In this document: positions 40,866 through 48,605 of the stretch, one piece after another
How positions within the stretch are numbered: the first letter of the stretch is position 1
Layout of the letters: each line of letters opens with the position of its first letter
Assembly (NCBI RefSeq): GCF_021495345.1
Contig: NZ_CP099397.1
Location: 1,736,001 to 1,800,000 of the forward strand
DNA: 64,000 bases
Reading direction: 5' to 3'
Source of the DNA: Pseudomonas hydrolytica
GTDB taxonomy: Bacteria > Pseudomonadota > Gammaproteobacteria > Pseudomonadales > Pseudomonadaceae
Position numbers and translations under genes: made by a program
The notes under the pieces: model-generated
The model's input: the letters and a program-made list of their open reading frames with translations, nothing else
The model's database searches: none
Told to the model about the DNA's origin: nothing

Positions 40866-40956
40866 GGAGAGGTGGCCGAGTGGCCGAAGGCGCTCCCCTG
40901 CTAAGGGAGTACACCTCAAAAGGGTGTCGGGGGTTCGAATCCCCCCTTCTCCGCCA
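40866..40956 (+). tRNA. tRNA-Ser (GCT)
   Basis: The 91-nt cloverleaf has acceptor arm GGAGAGG paired with CTTCTCC, anticodon loop CTGCTAA with anticodon GCT (AGC/AGU codons), a long variable arm typical of tRNA-Ser, TTCGAAT in the T-loop and an encoded CCA end. Confidence 0.96.
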
Positions 40957-41027
40957 TTATTCAGCGAGTCGGGCGTAGGTCGGGCTGGCGAATCAACCAG
41001 AGGTGATCTGGTATAAAAGCACCACAC

Positions 41028-41104
41028 GGACTCATAGCTCAGCTGGATAGAGTACTCGGCTACGAACCGAGCGGTCGGAGGTTCGAATCCTCCTGAGTCC
41101 GCCA
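41028..41104 (+). tRNA. tRNA-Arg (ACG), copy 1
   Basis: The 77-nt cloverleaf has GGACTCA paired with TGAGTCC, the D-arm TAGCTCAGCTGGATAGAGTA, anticodon ACG, TTCGAAT and an encoded CCA. A34 would be edited to inosine to read CGU/CGC/CGA. Confidence 0.97.
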
Positions 41105-41109
41105 TATTC

Positions 41110-41138
41110 AAATGGCTTGCATCGCTGCAAGCCATTTT
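41110..41138 (+). terminator. Hairpin with T-run after tRNA-Arg copy 1
   Basis: AAATGGCTTGC (41110-41120) pairs perfectly with GCAAGCCATTT (41127-41137). It resembles a terminator yet lies between tRNA copies, so either it is partial or each copy has its own promoter. Confidence 0.55.
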
Positions 41139-41176
41139 GCTTCAACCAGCGGTGATCTGGTCTAAAAGCGCCAAAC

Positions 41177-41253
41177 GGACTCATAGCTCAGCTGGATAGA
41201 GTACTCGGCTACGAACCGAGCGGTCGGAGGTTCGAATCCTCCTGAGTCCGCCA
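41177..41253 (+). tRNA. tRNA-Arg (ACG), copy 2
   Basis: This 77-nt gene appears identical to copy 1 over its whole length, with anticodon ACG and encoded CCA. The upstream 30 bp (TGATCTGGTCTAAAAGCGCC) also resemble those before copies 1 and 3. Confidence 0.97.
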
Positions 41254-41323
41254 TATTCAATGGCACTGCAGCGATGCAAGCCATGTCTCAACCAGCGGTG
41301 ATCTGGTCTAAAAGCGCCAAAAC

Positions 41324-41400
41324 GGACTCATAGCTCAGCTGGATAGAGTACTCGGCTACGAACCGAGCGGTCGGAGGTTCGAATCCTCCTGAGTCCGCCA
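41324..41400 (+). tRNA. tRNA-Arg (ACG), copy 3
   Basis: This third 77-nt copy appears identical to the other two, with anticodon ACG and CCA encoded. It is followed directly by a strong terminator. Confidence 0.97.
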
Positions 41401-41405
41401 TACCC

Positions 41406-41439
41406 AAAGGGCCTGCAGCAATGCAGGCCCTTTTTCTTT
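41406..41439 (+). terminator. Terminator of the tRNA cluster
   Basis: AAAGGGCCTGCA (41406-41417) pairs with TGCAGGCCCTTT (41422-41433) around a GCAA tetraloop, followed by TTCTTTG. It could also serve the convergent DUF4124 gene. Confidence 0.85.
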
Positions 41440-41444
41440 GCCCG

Positions 41445-41939
41445 TCATTTCTTCACGCAGCCGGCTTCGTCGAAGCTGACCTGCCGGCTGCCGCCGCCCT
41501 TGCGTTTTTCGCGGTAGTGGTAGCGCTGCTGTCCGTTACTGGCCGTAACTCTGTCCGGTTTGCCCAGGCTGTTTTCCACGTCGGCACGGCTCATGCCGCT
41601 GCGGATCTCTTGGCGGATGATGGCCTGGCGTCGTTCACTACTGGTCAGCAGGTTGCCGCAGCCATCATCCTGTTGGCCGACTATCACCACTTCGCCGGGG
41701 CTCGCTGGGGTGGTGGTTACGCGTCGGCCGGGATCGGCCAGGGGGATGGCCTCGCCGCCGCCGGGCGTCGGGTTGCGTGCATCCTGCAGACGCTGCAGCT
41801 GGTCGCTGGCGCAGCCGTGACGGGTGAAGGTGACATGGCCGTTGGCGTCCTCGCAGCGGAACACGCTGGCGGCCGAGCTGTCTGGAATAGGGTGGAGAAA
41901 CGCAGCGGCAAGCAGCGCTGCGAAGTGCAATCCTCGCAT
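41445..41939 (-). CDS. DUF4124 domain-containing exported protein
   Basis: The 164-residue protein has a signal peptide (MRGLHFAALLAAAFLHPIPDS) and, right after it, a DUF4124-type motif (VFRCEDANGHVTFTRHGC). This is followed by a linker and a C-terminal SmpA-like stretch (SGMSRADVENSLGKPDRV) with paired Cys. It is probably periplasmic; the function is unknown. It converges on the tRNA cluster and is divergent from mgtE. Confidence 0.8.
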   Translation of the reverse strand: MRGLHFAALLAAAFLHPIPDSSAASVFRCEDANGHVTFTRHGCASDQLQRLQDARNPTPGGGEAIPLADPGRRVTTTPASPGEVVIVGQQDDGCGNLLTSSERRQAIIRQEIRSGMSRADVENSLGKPDRVTASNGQQRYHYREKRKGGGSRQVSFDEAGCVKK

Positions 41940-42161
41940 GAGTCGTCCTCCATGACGTTTGCCTGGTCAGCGTAGATGGTTTTTTCTCGCTTGCCAGCGT
42001 GTCCCGGTGTTGCTGGCTGGCGTCGCATAGCCAGGTTTTCATGCGGGATCGAAGTTTGCGACGCAAGCAGTTGTTCTTGCCGCGCTTTTGTCACGTACAA
42101 AGCTGGTTTGCGGTGTTATCATTCGCCGCGTCAGTCCCGCCGGGGCTTGTGGAATACCACC

Positions 42162-42221
42162 ATGGACTTACCCAGTAGTTACTCAATACTCCCATCGCAC
42201 AATCGTGTAAGACCTGATTGA
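42162..42221 (+). CDS. Possible leader peptide upstream of mgtE (19 codons)
   Basis: ATG at 42162 opens a 19-codon frame, MDLPSSYSILPSHNRVRPD, ending in TGA at 42219-42221. A weak GGA lies 8 nt before the ATG. It has three prolines and an acidic-proline pair at the end, loosely recalling the proline-rich MgtL peptide in the Salmonella mgtA leader. The stop directly abuts a hairpin that includes the mgtE ribosome site. Coding is unproven; a chance frame of this size is possible. Confidence 0.3.
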   Translation: MDLPSSYSILPSHNRVRPD

Positions 42222-42222
42222 T

Positions 42223-42255
42223 CCCCTTTGGCGCGCCCGCCAGCTGGGGGTGGAG
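42223..42255 (+). promoter_or_regulatory. Hairpin that could mask the mgtE ribosome binding site
   Basis: TGGCG (42229-42233) pairs with CGCCA (42238-42242), and the outer CCCC (42223-42226) can pair with GGGG (42246-42249), part of the purine-rich ribosome site GGGGGTGGAG at 42246-42255. This would lower mgtE translation unless a ribosome ending the upstream frame opens it. Confidence 0.4.
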
Positions 42256-42261
42256 CGCGCT

Positions 42262-43704
42262 ATGACTGAAGTAGAAGCCAAGAAGCCGCAAGAGAGCCTG
42301 CAGGATCGCCTGGCCCAGGTGATCGAGCTGTTGCATCGCCACAAGCTGGTAGAGGGCCTGACCCATCGTCAGGAAGGCCAGCATCAGGACCTGGTGGAAA
42401 ACCTGGTTCATCGGCAGAACCTCGCCGAGCTGCAGCGCAAGCTCGACGATCTGCACCCTGCGGACATAGCGTACATCCTCGAAGCCCTGCCGCTGGACGA
42501 GCGTCTCACCGTCTGGCAACTGGTCAAGGCCGAGCGCGACGGCGATATCCTGCTGGAAGTTTCCGACGCGGTGCGAGAAAGCCTGATCGCCGACATGGAC
42601 GATCACGAAATTCTCGCCGCGGCCAAGGAGATGGACGCCGACGAACTCGCCGATCTGGCGCCGGAACTGCCGCGTGACGTGGTCCACGAACTCATGGAGT
42701 CGCTCGACGCCCAGCAGCGCGAGCGCGTGCGTTCGGCCCTGTCCTACGAAGAGGACCAGGTGGGCGCGCTGATGGACTTCGAGATGGTCACCATCCGCGA
42801 AGACGTCAGTCTGGAAGTGGTGCTGCGCTACCTGCGCCGTCTCAAGGAGCTGCCGGGGCATACCGACAAGCTGTTCGTGGTCGATTACGACGGCGTGCTC
42901 AAGGGCGTGCTGCCGATCAAGCGCCTGCTGGTCAACGATCCGGAGAAGCAGGTCGGCGAGGTCATGGCTGACGATCCGGTGAGCTTCCACCCGGATGAGG
43001 ATGGCTACGACGCCGCCCAGGCGTTCGAGCGCTATGACCTGATTTCCGCGCCGGTAGTGGACAAGAGCGGCAAGCTGATTGGCCGTCTGACCATCGACGA
43101 GATGGTCGACCTGATCCGTGAGGAAAGCGAAAGCGAAGTGCTGAGCATGGCCGGTCTGCGCGAGGAGGAGGACATCTTCGCCTCGGTGTGGAAGTCGGTG
43201 CGCAACCGCTGGGCCTGGCTGGCGATCAACCTGGTCACCGCCTTCCTGGCCTCGCGGGTGATCGGTCTGTTCGAGGGTTCGATCGAGAAGCTGGTGGCGC
43301 TGGCGGCGCTGATGCCGATCGTCGCGGGCATCGGCGGCAACTCCGGCAACCAGACCATCACCATGATCGTGCGCGCCATGGCGCTGGACCAGGTCAGCAC
43401 CGGCAATACCTCGCGCCTGGTGCGCAAGGAGTTGGGCGTGGCGCTGATCAATGGCCTGCTCTGGGGGGGTGTCATCGGCGCAGTCGCCTACGGCCTCTAC
43501 GACAGCTGGTCGCTGGGCGTGGTGATGACCGCAGCGATGACCCTCAACCTGCTGCTGGCGGCGTTGATGGGGGTAATGATCCCCATGACCCTGGCGCGCA
43601 TGGGGCGCGATCCGGCCATGGGGGCCAGCGTGATGATCACCGCCATGACCGACAGCGGCGGCTTCTTCATCTTCCTGGGACTGGCGTCGATCTTCCTTCT
43701 CTAG
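42262..43704 (+). CDS. mgtE: Magnesium transporter MgtE
   Basis: The 480-residue protein has the MgtE layout: an acidic N-domain (about 30-140), two CBS domains (about 150-270) that sense Mg2+, and five membrane segments with PIVAGIGGNSGNQ in the pore region. It is an inner-membrane Mg2+ channel closed by high cytoplasmic Mg2+. I chose ATG at 42262, with GGAG 6 nt upstream; GTG at 42250 would add 4 residues. In P. aeruginosa MgtE also affects type III secretion. It ends 1 bp from the stop of the convergent NTF2-like gene. Confidence 0.95.
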   Translation: MTEVEAKKPQESLQDRLAQVIELLHRHKLVEGLTHRQEGQHQDLVENLVHRQNLAELQRKLDDLHPADIAYILEALPLDERLTVWQLVKAERDGDILLEVSDAVRESLIADMDDHEILAAAKEMDADELADLAPELPRDVVHELMESLDAQQRERVRSALSYEEDQVGALMDFEMVTIREDVSLEVVLRYLRRLKELPGHTDKLFVVDYDGVLKGVLPIKRLLVNDPEKQVGEVMADDPVSFHPDEDGYDAAQAFERYDLISAPVVDKSGKLIGRLTIDEMVDLIREESESEVLSMAGLREEEDIFASVWKSVRNRWAWLAINLVTAFLASRVIGLFEGSIEKLVALAALMPIVAGIGGNSGNQTITMIVRAMALDQVSTGNTSRLVRKELGVALINGLLWGGVIGAVAYGLYDSWSLGVVMTAAMTLNLLLAALMGVMIPMTLARMGRDPAMGASVMITAMTDSGGFFIFLGLASIFLL

Positions 43705-43705
43705 A

Positions 43706-44167
43706 TCACTCCATCAACTGCACCAGCCGCCAGGTATCGAGAAAGGCCGTGACCCGGGTGATCCGGCCATTCTCCAGTTGCATGTGCCAGGAATAGCTGT
43801 TCTCGTAGCGACTGCCGTCCTTGGCGGTCGCCTGGCCATCCCAATGCACGACCACGTGAGGCCCCTGCGCCACGATCTGGCGGACGGTGGGCACGATGGG
43901 CGTGGCCAGTTTGTCGGTGATGGGTTTGACTGCATCTTCCATGAACGCCTCGCGCGTGCGGTAAGTCCCGGAGTACGGGCTGCTGCCGGCCACGACCCAG
44001 ACGGCATCATCGGCTAGCAACTGGAAGATGCCGCCTTGGCCGGCGCGCCAGTCATCGAAAGCTTTCTGAATCAGGGCCTGATTGGCCGCGGTGTTGTCAC
44101 TTGCCCAGGTCGGCAGGCAGAGCGACAGGCTGAGCAGTAGCGCGGCGACAGCTTTTTGCATGTTCAT
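43706..44167 (-). CDS. Exported NTF2-like (SnoaL-type) protein
   Basis: The 153-residue protein has a signal peptide (MNMQKAVAALLLSLSLCLPTWA) and a nuclear transport factor 2-like fold (ALIQKAFDDWRAGQGGIFQLLADDAVW ... here given in parts: ALIQKAFDDWRAGQG, LLADDAVWVVAGSSPYSGTY). The family includes ketosteroid isomerases and many proteins without known reaction. It is likely periplasmic. It is the last gene of a leftward group SDR, Atu4866-like, NTF2-like. Confidence 0.8.
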   Translation of the reverse strand: MNMQKAVAALLLSLSLCLPTWASDNTAANQALIQKAFDDWRAGQGGIFQLLADDAVWVVAGSSPYSGTYRTREAFMEDAVKPITDKLATPIVPTVRQIVAQGPHVVVHWDGQATAKDGSRYENSYSWHMQLENGRITRVTAFLDTWRLVQLME

Positions 44168-44196
44168 AAGCTTCTTTCCTTGGCTGGTGGGTTGCC

Positions 44197-44526
44197 TTAC
44201 TCGTCATTTGGAGTGCTTTTGCGGCGCAGCACCATGCCGCCGTGGTAGAGCACGTCGTCGATGAATTCACCGTCGGCGGTAAAGCCCGTGTCGTCGACGT
44301 AATCGATGTGGTTGCCGGTGACGCGGTAACTGCCCTGGTAGGCGCTTTCGCGGTTGCCGCGTGCCTCGTCATAACGGCCGTTGGCCAATAGCTCATGGCG
44401 GACATGGCCATCGTCCGTTACCCACATGCCCACGTAGGGGGGCGGGTTTTGCGCTTCCGCGCTTGCCGCGCCGGGTAGCAGGGCGCCGCTGATCAGCAGC
44501 GCTGCCAGGTTGTTCTTCGTTGTCAT
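44197..44526 (-). CDS. Exported Atu4866-like protein
   Basis: The 109-residue protein has a signal peptide (MTTKNNLAALLISGALLPGA then ASA) and a compact lipocalin-like domain (YVGMWVTDDGHVRHELLANG, GNHIDYVDDTGFTADGEF) matching the Atu4866 family. The function is unknown. I used ATG at 44526; a second ATG at 44538 overlaps the SDR stop and adds 4 residues. The frame continues far upstream but inside the SDR gene in another frame. Confidence 0.78.
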   Translation of the reverse strand: MTTKNNLAALLISGALLPGAASAEAQNPPPYVGMWVTDDGHVRHELLANGRYDEARGNRESAYQGSYRVTGNHIDYVDDTGFTADGEFIDDVLYHGGMVLRRKSTPNDE

Positions 44527-44537
44527 GCTCGCCTCCA

Positions 44538-45260
44538 TCAATAAGGGCTGGCGGTCGGGCGCACGATGACTTCGCTGACATCGACGTCGTCCGGCTGTTC
44601 GACTGCATAGGCTACCGCGCGGGCGATGGCATCCGGCGTGATGGCGATACGGCGGAAGGCCTTCATCGCATCGCGAGCGCTGGCATCGGTGATGCTGTCG
44701 GCCAGCTCGGACTCGACCACGCCCGGGCAGATGGTGGTGACGCGCACGCGCTCGCTTTCCTGGCGCAGGCCCTCGGAAATCGCCCAGACGGCGTACTTGG
44801 TCGCGCAATAGACCGCGGCGGTCGGCGATACGGCGTGGGCACCGATGGAGGCGATATTGATGATCTGGCCGCGCCCGCGTTTCTCCATGCCTGGCAGCAC
44901 GGCAGCTATACCGTGCAGCACACCGCGTACGTTGACGTCGATCATGCGGTTCCACTCATCCACCTTCAGGGCGTTGAGCGGCGACAGCGGCATCACGCCG
45001 GCGTTGTTGATGATCACGTCGATGGGGCCGTGATGAGTTTCGGCATGCTCGACGAAAGCCTGCATGTCGTGCAGTTGGCTGACATCGAGGGGGCGGCACG
45101 AGGCCTGTTGACCCTGGGCCTGCAGTTCTTCTACCAGCGCCTGCAGACGATCGATGCGCCGCGCGCCCAGTACCACCTGGTGACCCAGGCTTGCGAGATG
45201 TCTGGCGATGGCTTCGCCGATGCCGCTGCTGGCGCCGGTGATGAGAATGACCTTGCTCAT
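44538..45260 (-). CDS. SDR family oxidoreductase
   Basis: The 240-residue classical short-chain dehydrogenase has the cofactor motif TGASSGIG (about 8-15), NNAG, catalytic Ser in NIASIGAHAV and the YCATK active-site pair. Arg residues after the Gly motif (GARRIDRL) suggest NADP(H). ATG at 45260 has GGAGATC just upstream. The substrate is unknown. It is divergent from an AraC-family gene, a typical regulator-target pair. Confidence 0.9.
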   Translation of the reverse strand: MSKVILITGASSGIGEAIARHLASLGHQVVLGARRIDRLQALVEELQAQGQQASCRPLDVSQLHDMQAFVEHAETHHGPIDVIINNAGVMPLSPLNALKVDEWNRMIDVNVRGVLHGIAAVLPGMEKRGRGQIINIASIGAHAVSPTAAVYCATKYAVWAISEGLRQESERVRVTTICPGVVESELADSITDASARDAMKAFRRIAITPDAIARAVAYAVEQPDDVDVSEVIVRPTASPY

Positions 45261-45403
45261 GGCGATCTCCACTGTTGTTGGGAGACTCCATGCTAGGCGG
45301 GAGGCGGGTGGTCGCTAAGTCCGGTTACTCTTTGGTTATTGCCTGTTTCTATTGAATGCTTCTTACAATGCCCCGGTGTTCAGTGCGAGCCGATACCCGA
45401 GCC

Positions 45404-46333
45404 ATGACAACGACACCCGAGAGCATGAAACAGCGTATGGTCGAGCTGATGCTGCGCCTGGCGCCCGAGGAGGGTTACACGGCGTCGCAGCTCGATGGCG
45501 TGACCTTCATGCGTTCCAATCGCCCGCTTCCCGTGACACCGGCACTGTACGAGCCGAGCATCGTGATCGTGATCCAGGGGCGCAAGCGCGGGCTGCACGA
45601 CGGCAACCTGTACGTCTACGATGCGCAGCACTATCTGGTGCTCGCGCTGCCATTGCCCTTTTCCATCGAAACCGAGGCCAGCGCCGAAGAGCCCATGCTG
45701 GGTGTGGCGCTGCGAGTCGATCCGCTGCTGGTGGCGGAGCTTGTGATGGATCTGGACGAGCCCCAGGCTGCCGAGCCTGCAACGCTCTATTCCAGCCCGA
45801 TGGATGCACGCCTGAGCGACGCCACGTTGCGGCTGCTGGAAGCGCTGGCCGACCCTGACGAGGTGCGTCTGCTCGGTCCGTCGATTCTGCGTGAGATCGT
45901 TTTTCGCGTGCTGCAGGGCGAGCAGGGCTGCGGCCTGCGTGCGACCCTGGCGCAGAACAGCCGCTTCGGCCGTATCGCGCGGGTTCTGCAGCGAATTCAT
46001 CGCGATTATCAGGAGTCGCTCGATGTGCCTTCGCTGGCTGAGATCGCCAGCATGAGCGTGCCGGCCTTCCATGTGCACTTCAAGTCCATGACCGGCCGTT
46101 CGCCGCTGCAGTACCTCAAGGCCATTCGCCTGCATCAGGCGCGCCTGCTGATGATTCGCAACGACCTGAGTGCGCTCAGTGCCGCGCAGCGTGTCGGTTA
46201 CGAAAGCCCGTCGCAGTTCAGTCGCGAATTCAAGCGTCTGTTCGGGCGCACGCCGGGCGATGAAACGCGCCATTTCAAACAGCTGCTGGCGCTGGCACCG
46301 GCCGTTGATGGTCGCGAAATGATGGCGTCCTAG
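45404..46333 (+). CDS. AraC-family transcriptional regulator (AraC_N type)
   Basis: The 309-residue regulator has an N-terminal AraC_N effector domain (about 25-180, SIVIVIQGRKRGLHDGN) and a C-terminal HTH pair (about 205-300, LAEIASMSVPAFHVHFKSMT, then GYESPSQFSREFKRLFGRTP). I took ATG at 45404; ATGs at 45356 and 45425 are alternatives. It lies head-to-head with the SDR gene across about 140 bp, so it probably controls the SDR-Atu4866-NTF2 group. Confidence 0.87.
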   Translation: MTTTPESMKQRMVELMLRLAPEEGYTASQLDGVTFMRSNRPLPVTPALYEPSIVIVIQGRKRGLHDGNLYVYDAQHYLVLALPLPFSIETEASAEEPMLGVALRVDPLLVAELVMDLDEPQAAEPATLYSSPMDARLSDATLRLLEALADPDEVRLLGPSILREIVFRVLQGEQGCGLRATLAQNSRFGRIARVLQRIHRDYQESLDVPSLAEIASMSVPAFHVHFKSMTGRSPLQYLKAIRLHQARLLMIRNDLSALSAAQRVGYESPSQFSREFKRLFGRTPGDETRHFKQLLALAPAVDGREMMAS

Positions 46334-46421
46334 TCGCATACGAGCCCTAGCCGCTCCTCCTTTGGTAGTGAAATCGCGCCTCCACTACAAAAATGCCTGA
46401 CCGGGCAGTCTGGGGTTTGCT

Positions 46422-46437
46422 TGAAACACTTGTTTCA
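46422..46437. promoter_or_regulatory. Operator-like palindrome upstream of oadG
   Basis: TGAAACA-CT-TGTTTCA is a perfect 7-bp inverted repeat with a 2-bp centre, 95 bp before the oadG start. The AraC gene ends 89 bp upstream. It looks like a repressor or activator site, but I cannot name the protein. Confidence 0.4.
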
Positions 46438-46531
46438 GGCTAAGGTTCGCCAGCTTTGCCCAGGCGCTGGCCTCGGGCGCTCCTAATCAATAATGAACGC
46501 AGCCCTGCGAGCTGCTGGCAAAGGAGCCAAG

Positions 46532-46789
46532 ATGACCCCCAGTGAACTCCTGCTCGAGGGTGTCGAACTCATGCTATTCGGCATGGGTTTCGTGTTTACC
46601 TTTCTGGTGCTGTTGGTGGCGGTGGTCAGCGCGATGTCGCGCCTGATCAATCTCTTCGCTCCGCACACCCCAGCCCCCGCCATCTCTGCCGCAGCACCCA
46701 GCATCAAGCCGGCCAGCCATGAGCCGGATGCCGAGGTACTGGCTGCCATCCAATCCGCCATTCATCAGCACCGCGCCCGTCGCGGTTGA
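46532..46789 (+). CDS. oadG: Oxaloacetate decarboxylase gamma subunit
   Basis: The 85-residue protein has one N-terminal membrane helix (about 11-33, MLFGMGFVFTFLVLLVAVVS) and a short soluble tail ending HQHRARRG. This matches OadG, which anchors the alpha subunit and binds zinc through C-terminal His. ATG at 46532 has AAGGAG 8 nt upstream; an in-frame start at 46493 adds 13 residues and lacks such a site. It is first in oadGAB. Confidence 0.88.
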   Translation: MTPSELLLEGVELMLFGMGFVFTFLVLLVAVVSAMSRLINLFAPHTPAPAISAAAPSIKPASHEPDAEVLAAIQSAIHQHRARRG

Positions 46790-46813
46790 TCAGGTTCTAG
46801 AGGGAGCTCCTGT

Positions 46814-48595
46814 ATGACTGCCGTAAAACAAGCACTCGGGATTACCGATGTGGTGCTGCGTGATGCTCACCAATCCATTCTGGCCACCCGAGTACGCCTG
46901 GAAGACATGCTGCCGATCGCTGCCAAGCTCGATCAGGTCGGCTTCTGGTCGGTGGAGTCCTGGGGCGGCGCGACCTTCGATGCCTGCATTCGTTACCTCG
47001 GCGAAGACCCCTGGGAGCGCATCCGCGAACTGAAGAAGGCCATGCCCAACACCCGTCAGCAGATGCTGCTGCGTGGGCAGAACCTGCTGGGCTATCGTCA
47101 CTACGCCGACGATGTGGTGGAGAAGTTCGTCGAGCGCGCGGCTGTCAACGGTGTCGACGTGTTCCGCGTGTTCGATGCGATGAACGACCCGCGCAACCTG
47201 GAGACCGCACTCAAGGCCGTCAAGAAACAGGGCAAGCATGCCCAGGGCACCATCTCCTACACCACCAGCCCGGTGCATACCCTGGACATGTGGGTCGATC
47301 TGGCCAAGCAGATCGAAGACATGGGCGCCGACTCGGTGGCCATCAAGGACATGGCGGGCATCCTCACCCCGTACACCGCCTTCGAACTGGTCTCTCGCCT
47401 GAAGGCCAGCCTGGCCATCCCGATTCACATGCAGTGCCATGCCACCGCCGGGCTGTCATCCGTGGCCATTCTCAAGGCGGTGGAAGCCGGTATCGACAAC
47501 GTCGACACCGCCATCTCCTCGCTGTCGATGACCTACGGTCATTCGCCGACCGAGTCGGTGGTGGCCATGTTCCAGGGCACCGAGCGCGACACCGGGCTCA
47601 ACCTGGAACTGCTGGAGGAAATCGCCGCCTACTTCCGCGAGGTGCGCAAGAAGTACGCGAAGTTCGAGGGCAACCTCAAGGGCGTTGATTCACGCATCCT
47701 GGTCGCCCAGGTCCCGGGCGGCATGCTCACCAATATGGAAAGCCAGCTCAAGGAGCAGGGCGCCCAGGACAAGTTCGACCAGGTGCTGGCCGAGATCCCG
47801 CGCGTGCGCGAAGACCTCGGCTTCATCCCGCTGGTGACCCCGACCTCGCAGATCGTCGGCACCCAGGCGGTGATCAACGTGCTCACCGGCGAGCGCTACA
47901 AATCCATCACCAAGGAAACCGCCGGCGTACTCAAGGGCGAATACGGTGCCGCGCCCGCGCCGTTCAATGCCGAGCTGCAGGCTCGTGTACTGGATGGCGG
48001 CGAGGCCATCACCTGCCGTCCGGCCGACCTGCTCGAGGCCGAAATGGACAAGCTGACCGCCGAACTCAAGGGTATCGCCCAGGAGAAAGATATCAAGCTG
48101 GCCGTCGACGAGATCGACGACGTGCTGACCTACGCGCTGTTCCCGCAGATCGGCCTGAAATTTCTGGAAAACCGCGGCAACCCGGCGGCCTTCGAGCCGG
48201 CCCCGACCGGTAAGGAAACCCCGGCTCGCGAGGCCGGCAAGCCCGAGGTCTACACCGTCGAGGTCAATGGCAAGTCGTTCGTCGTGCAGGTGGGCGAAGG
48301 CGGCGATATCGAAGGCATCAAGCCTGTCGGTGGCACGGCGAGCGCCGCGCCTGCGGCGGCCCCGGCGGTCGCGGCGGGCGGTGGCGAGCCGCAGGCCGCA
48401 CCGCTGGCCGGCAATATCTTCAAGGTACTGGTGCAGCCCGGCCAGGCCGTGGAGGAGGGGCAACTGGTGATCATCCTCGAAGCGATGAAGATGGAAACCG
48501 AAATCCGTGCCTTCAAGTCCGGCACCGTCGGTGCCGTCAACGTCAAGGTCGGCGATGCGGTGGCGGTGGGCGCAAGCCTGCTGACCATCGGCTGA
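46814..48595 (+). CDS. oadA: Oxaloacetate decarboxylase alpha subunit (biotin)
   Basis: The 593-residue protein has a carboxyltransferase domain starting [18 protein letters not shown], a PYC_OADA linker, an Ala/Pro-rich hinge and a C-terminal biotinyl domain with EAMKMET (biotin Lys about 559). Alone this layout would also fit pyruvate carboxylase subunit B, but the flanking oadG and oadB identify it as the sodium-pump decarboxylase. It removes the carboxyl of oxaloacetate onto biotin. Confidence 0.93.
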   Translation: MTAVKQALGITDVVLRDAHQSILATRVRLEDMLPIAAKLDQVGFWSVESWGGATFDACIRYLGEDPWERIRELKKAMPNTRQQMLLRGQNLLGYRHYADDVVEKFVERAAVNGVDVFRVFDAMNDPRNLETALKAVKKQGKHAQGTISYTTSPVHTLDMWVDLAKQIEDMGADSVAIKDMAGILTPYTAFELVSRLKASLAIPIHMQCHATAGLSSVAILKAVEAGIDNVDTAISSLSMTYGHSPTESVVAMFQGTERDTGLNLELLEEIAAYFREVRKKYAKFEGNLKGVDSRILVAQVPGGMLTNMESQLKEQGAQDKFDQVLAEIPRVREDLGFIPLVTPTSQIVGTQAVINVLTGERYKSITKETAGVLKGEYGAAPAPFNAELQARVLDGGEAITCRPADLLEAEMDKLTAELKGIAQEKDIKLAVDEIDDVLTYALFPQIGLKFLENRGNPAAFEPAPTGKETPAREAGKPEVYTVEVNGKSFVVQVGEGGDIEGIKPVGGTASAAPAAAPAVAAGGGEPQAAPLAGNIFKVLVQPGQAVEEGQLVIILEAMKMETEIRAFKSGTVGAVNVKVGDAVAVGASLLTIG

Positions 48596-48605
48596 GGGGC
48601 ACGTC

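Larger units (their letters stand above)
41940..42261. other. Intergenic region and mgtE leader
   Basis: This 322-bp gap lies between the DUF4124 gene and mgtE. An extended -10 element TGTTATCAT is present at 42114-42122, without a well-spaced -35 box. Downstream are a possible short upstream ORF (42162-42221) and a hairpin (42223-42249) next to the mgtE ribosome site. Upstream of 42110 I see only the expected promoter of the leftward gene, not precisely placed. Confidence 0.5.

Noticed and set aside
40848..41135. Minus-strand frame across the tRNA genes
   Set aside because: It is the translated complement of tRNA-Ser and tRNA-Arg, a common annotation artefact.
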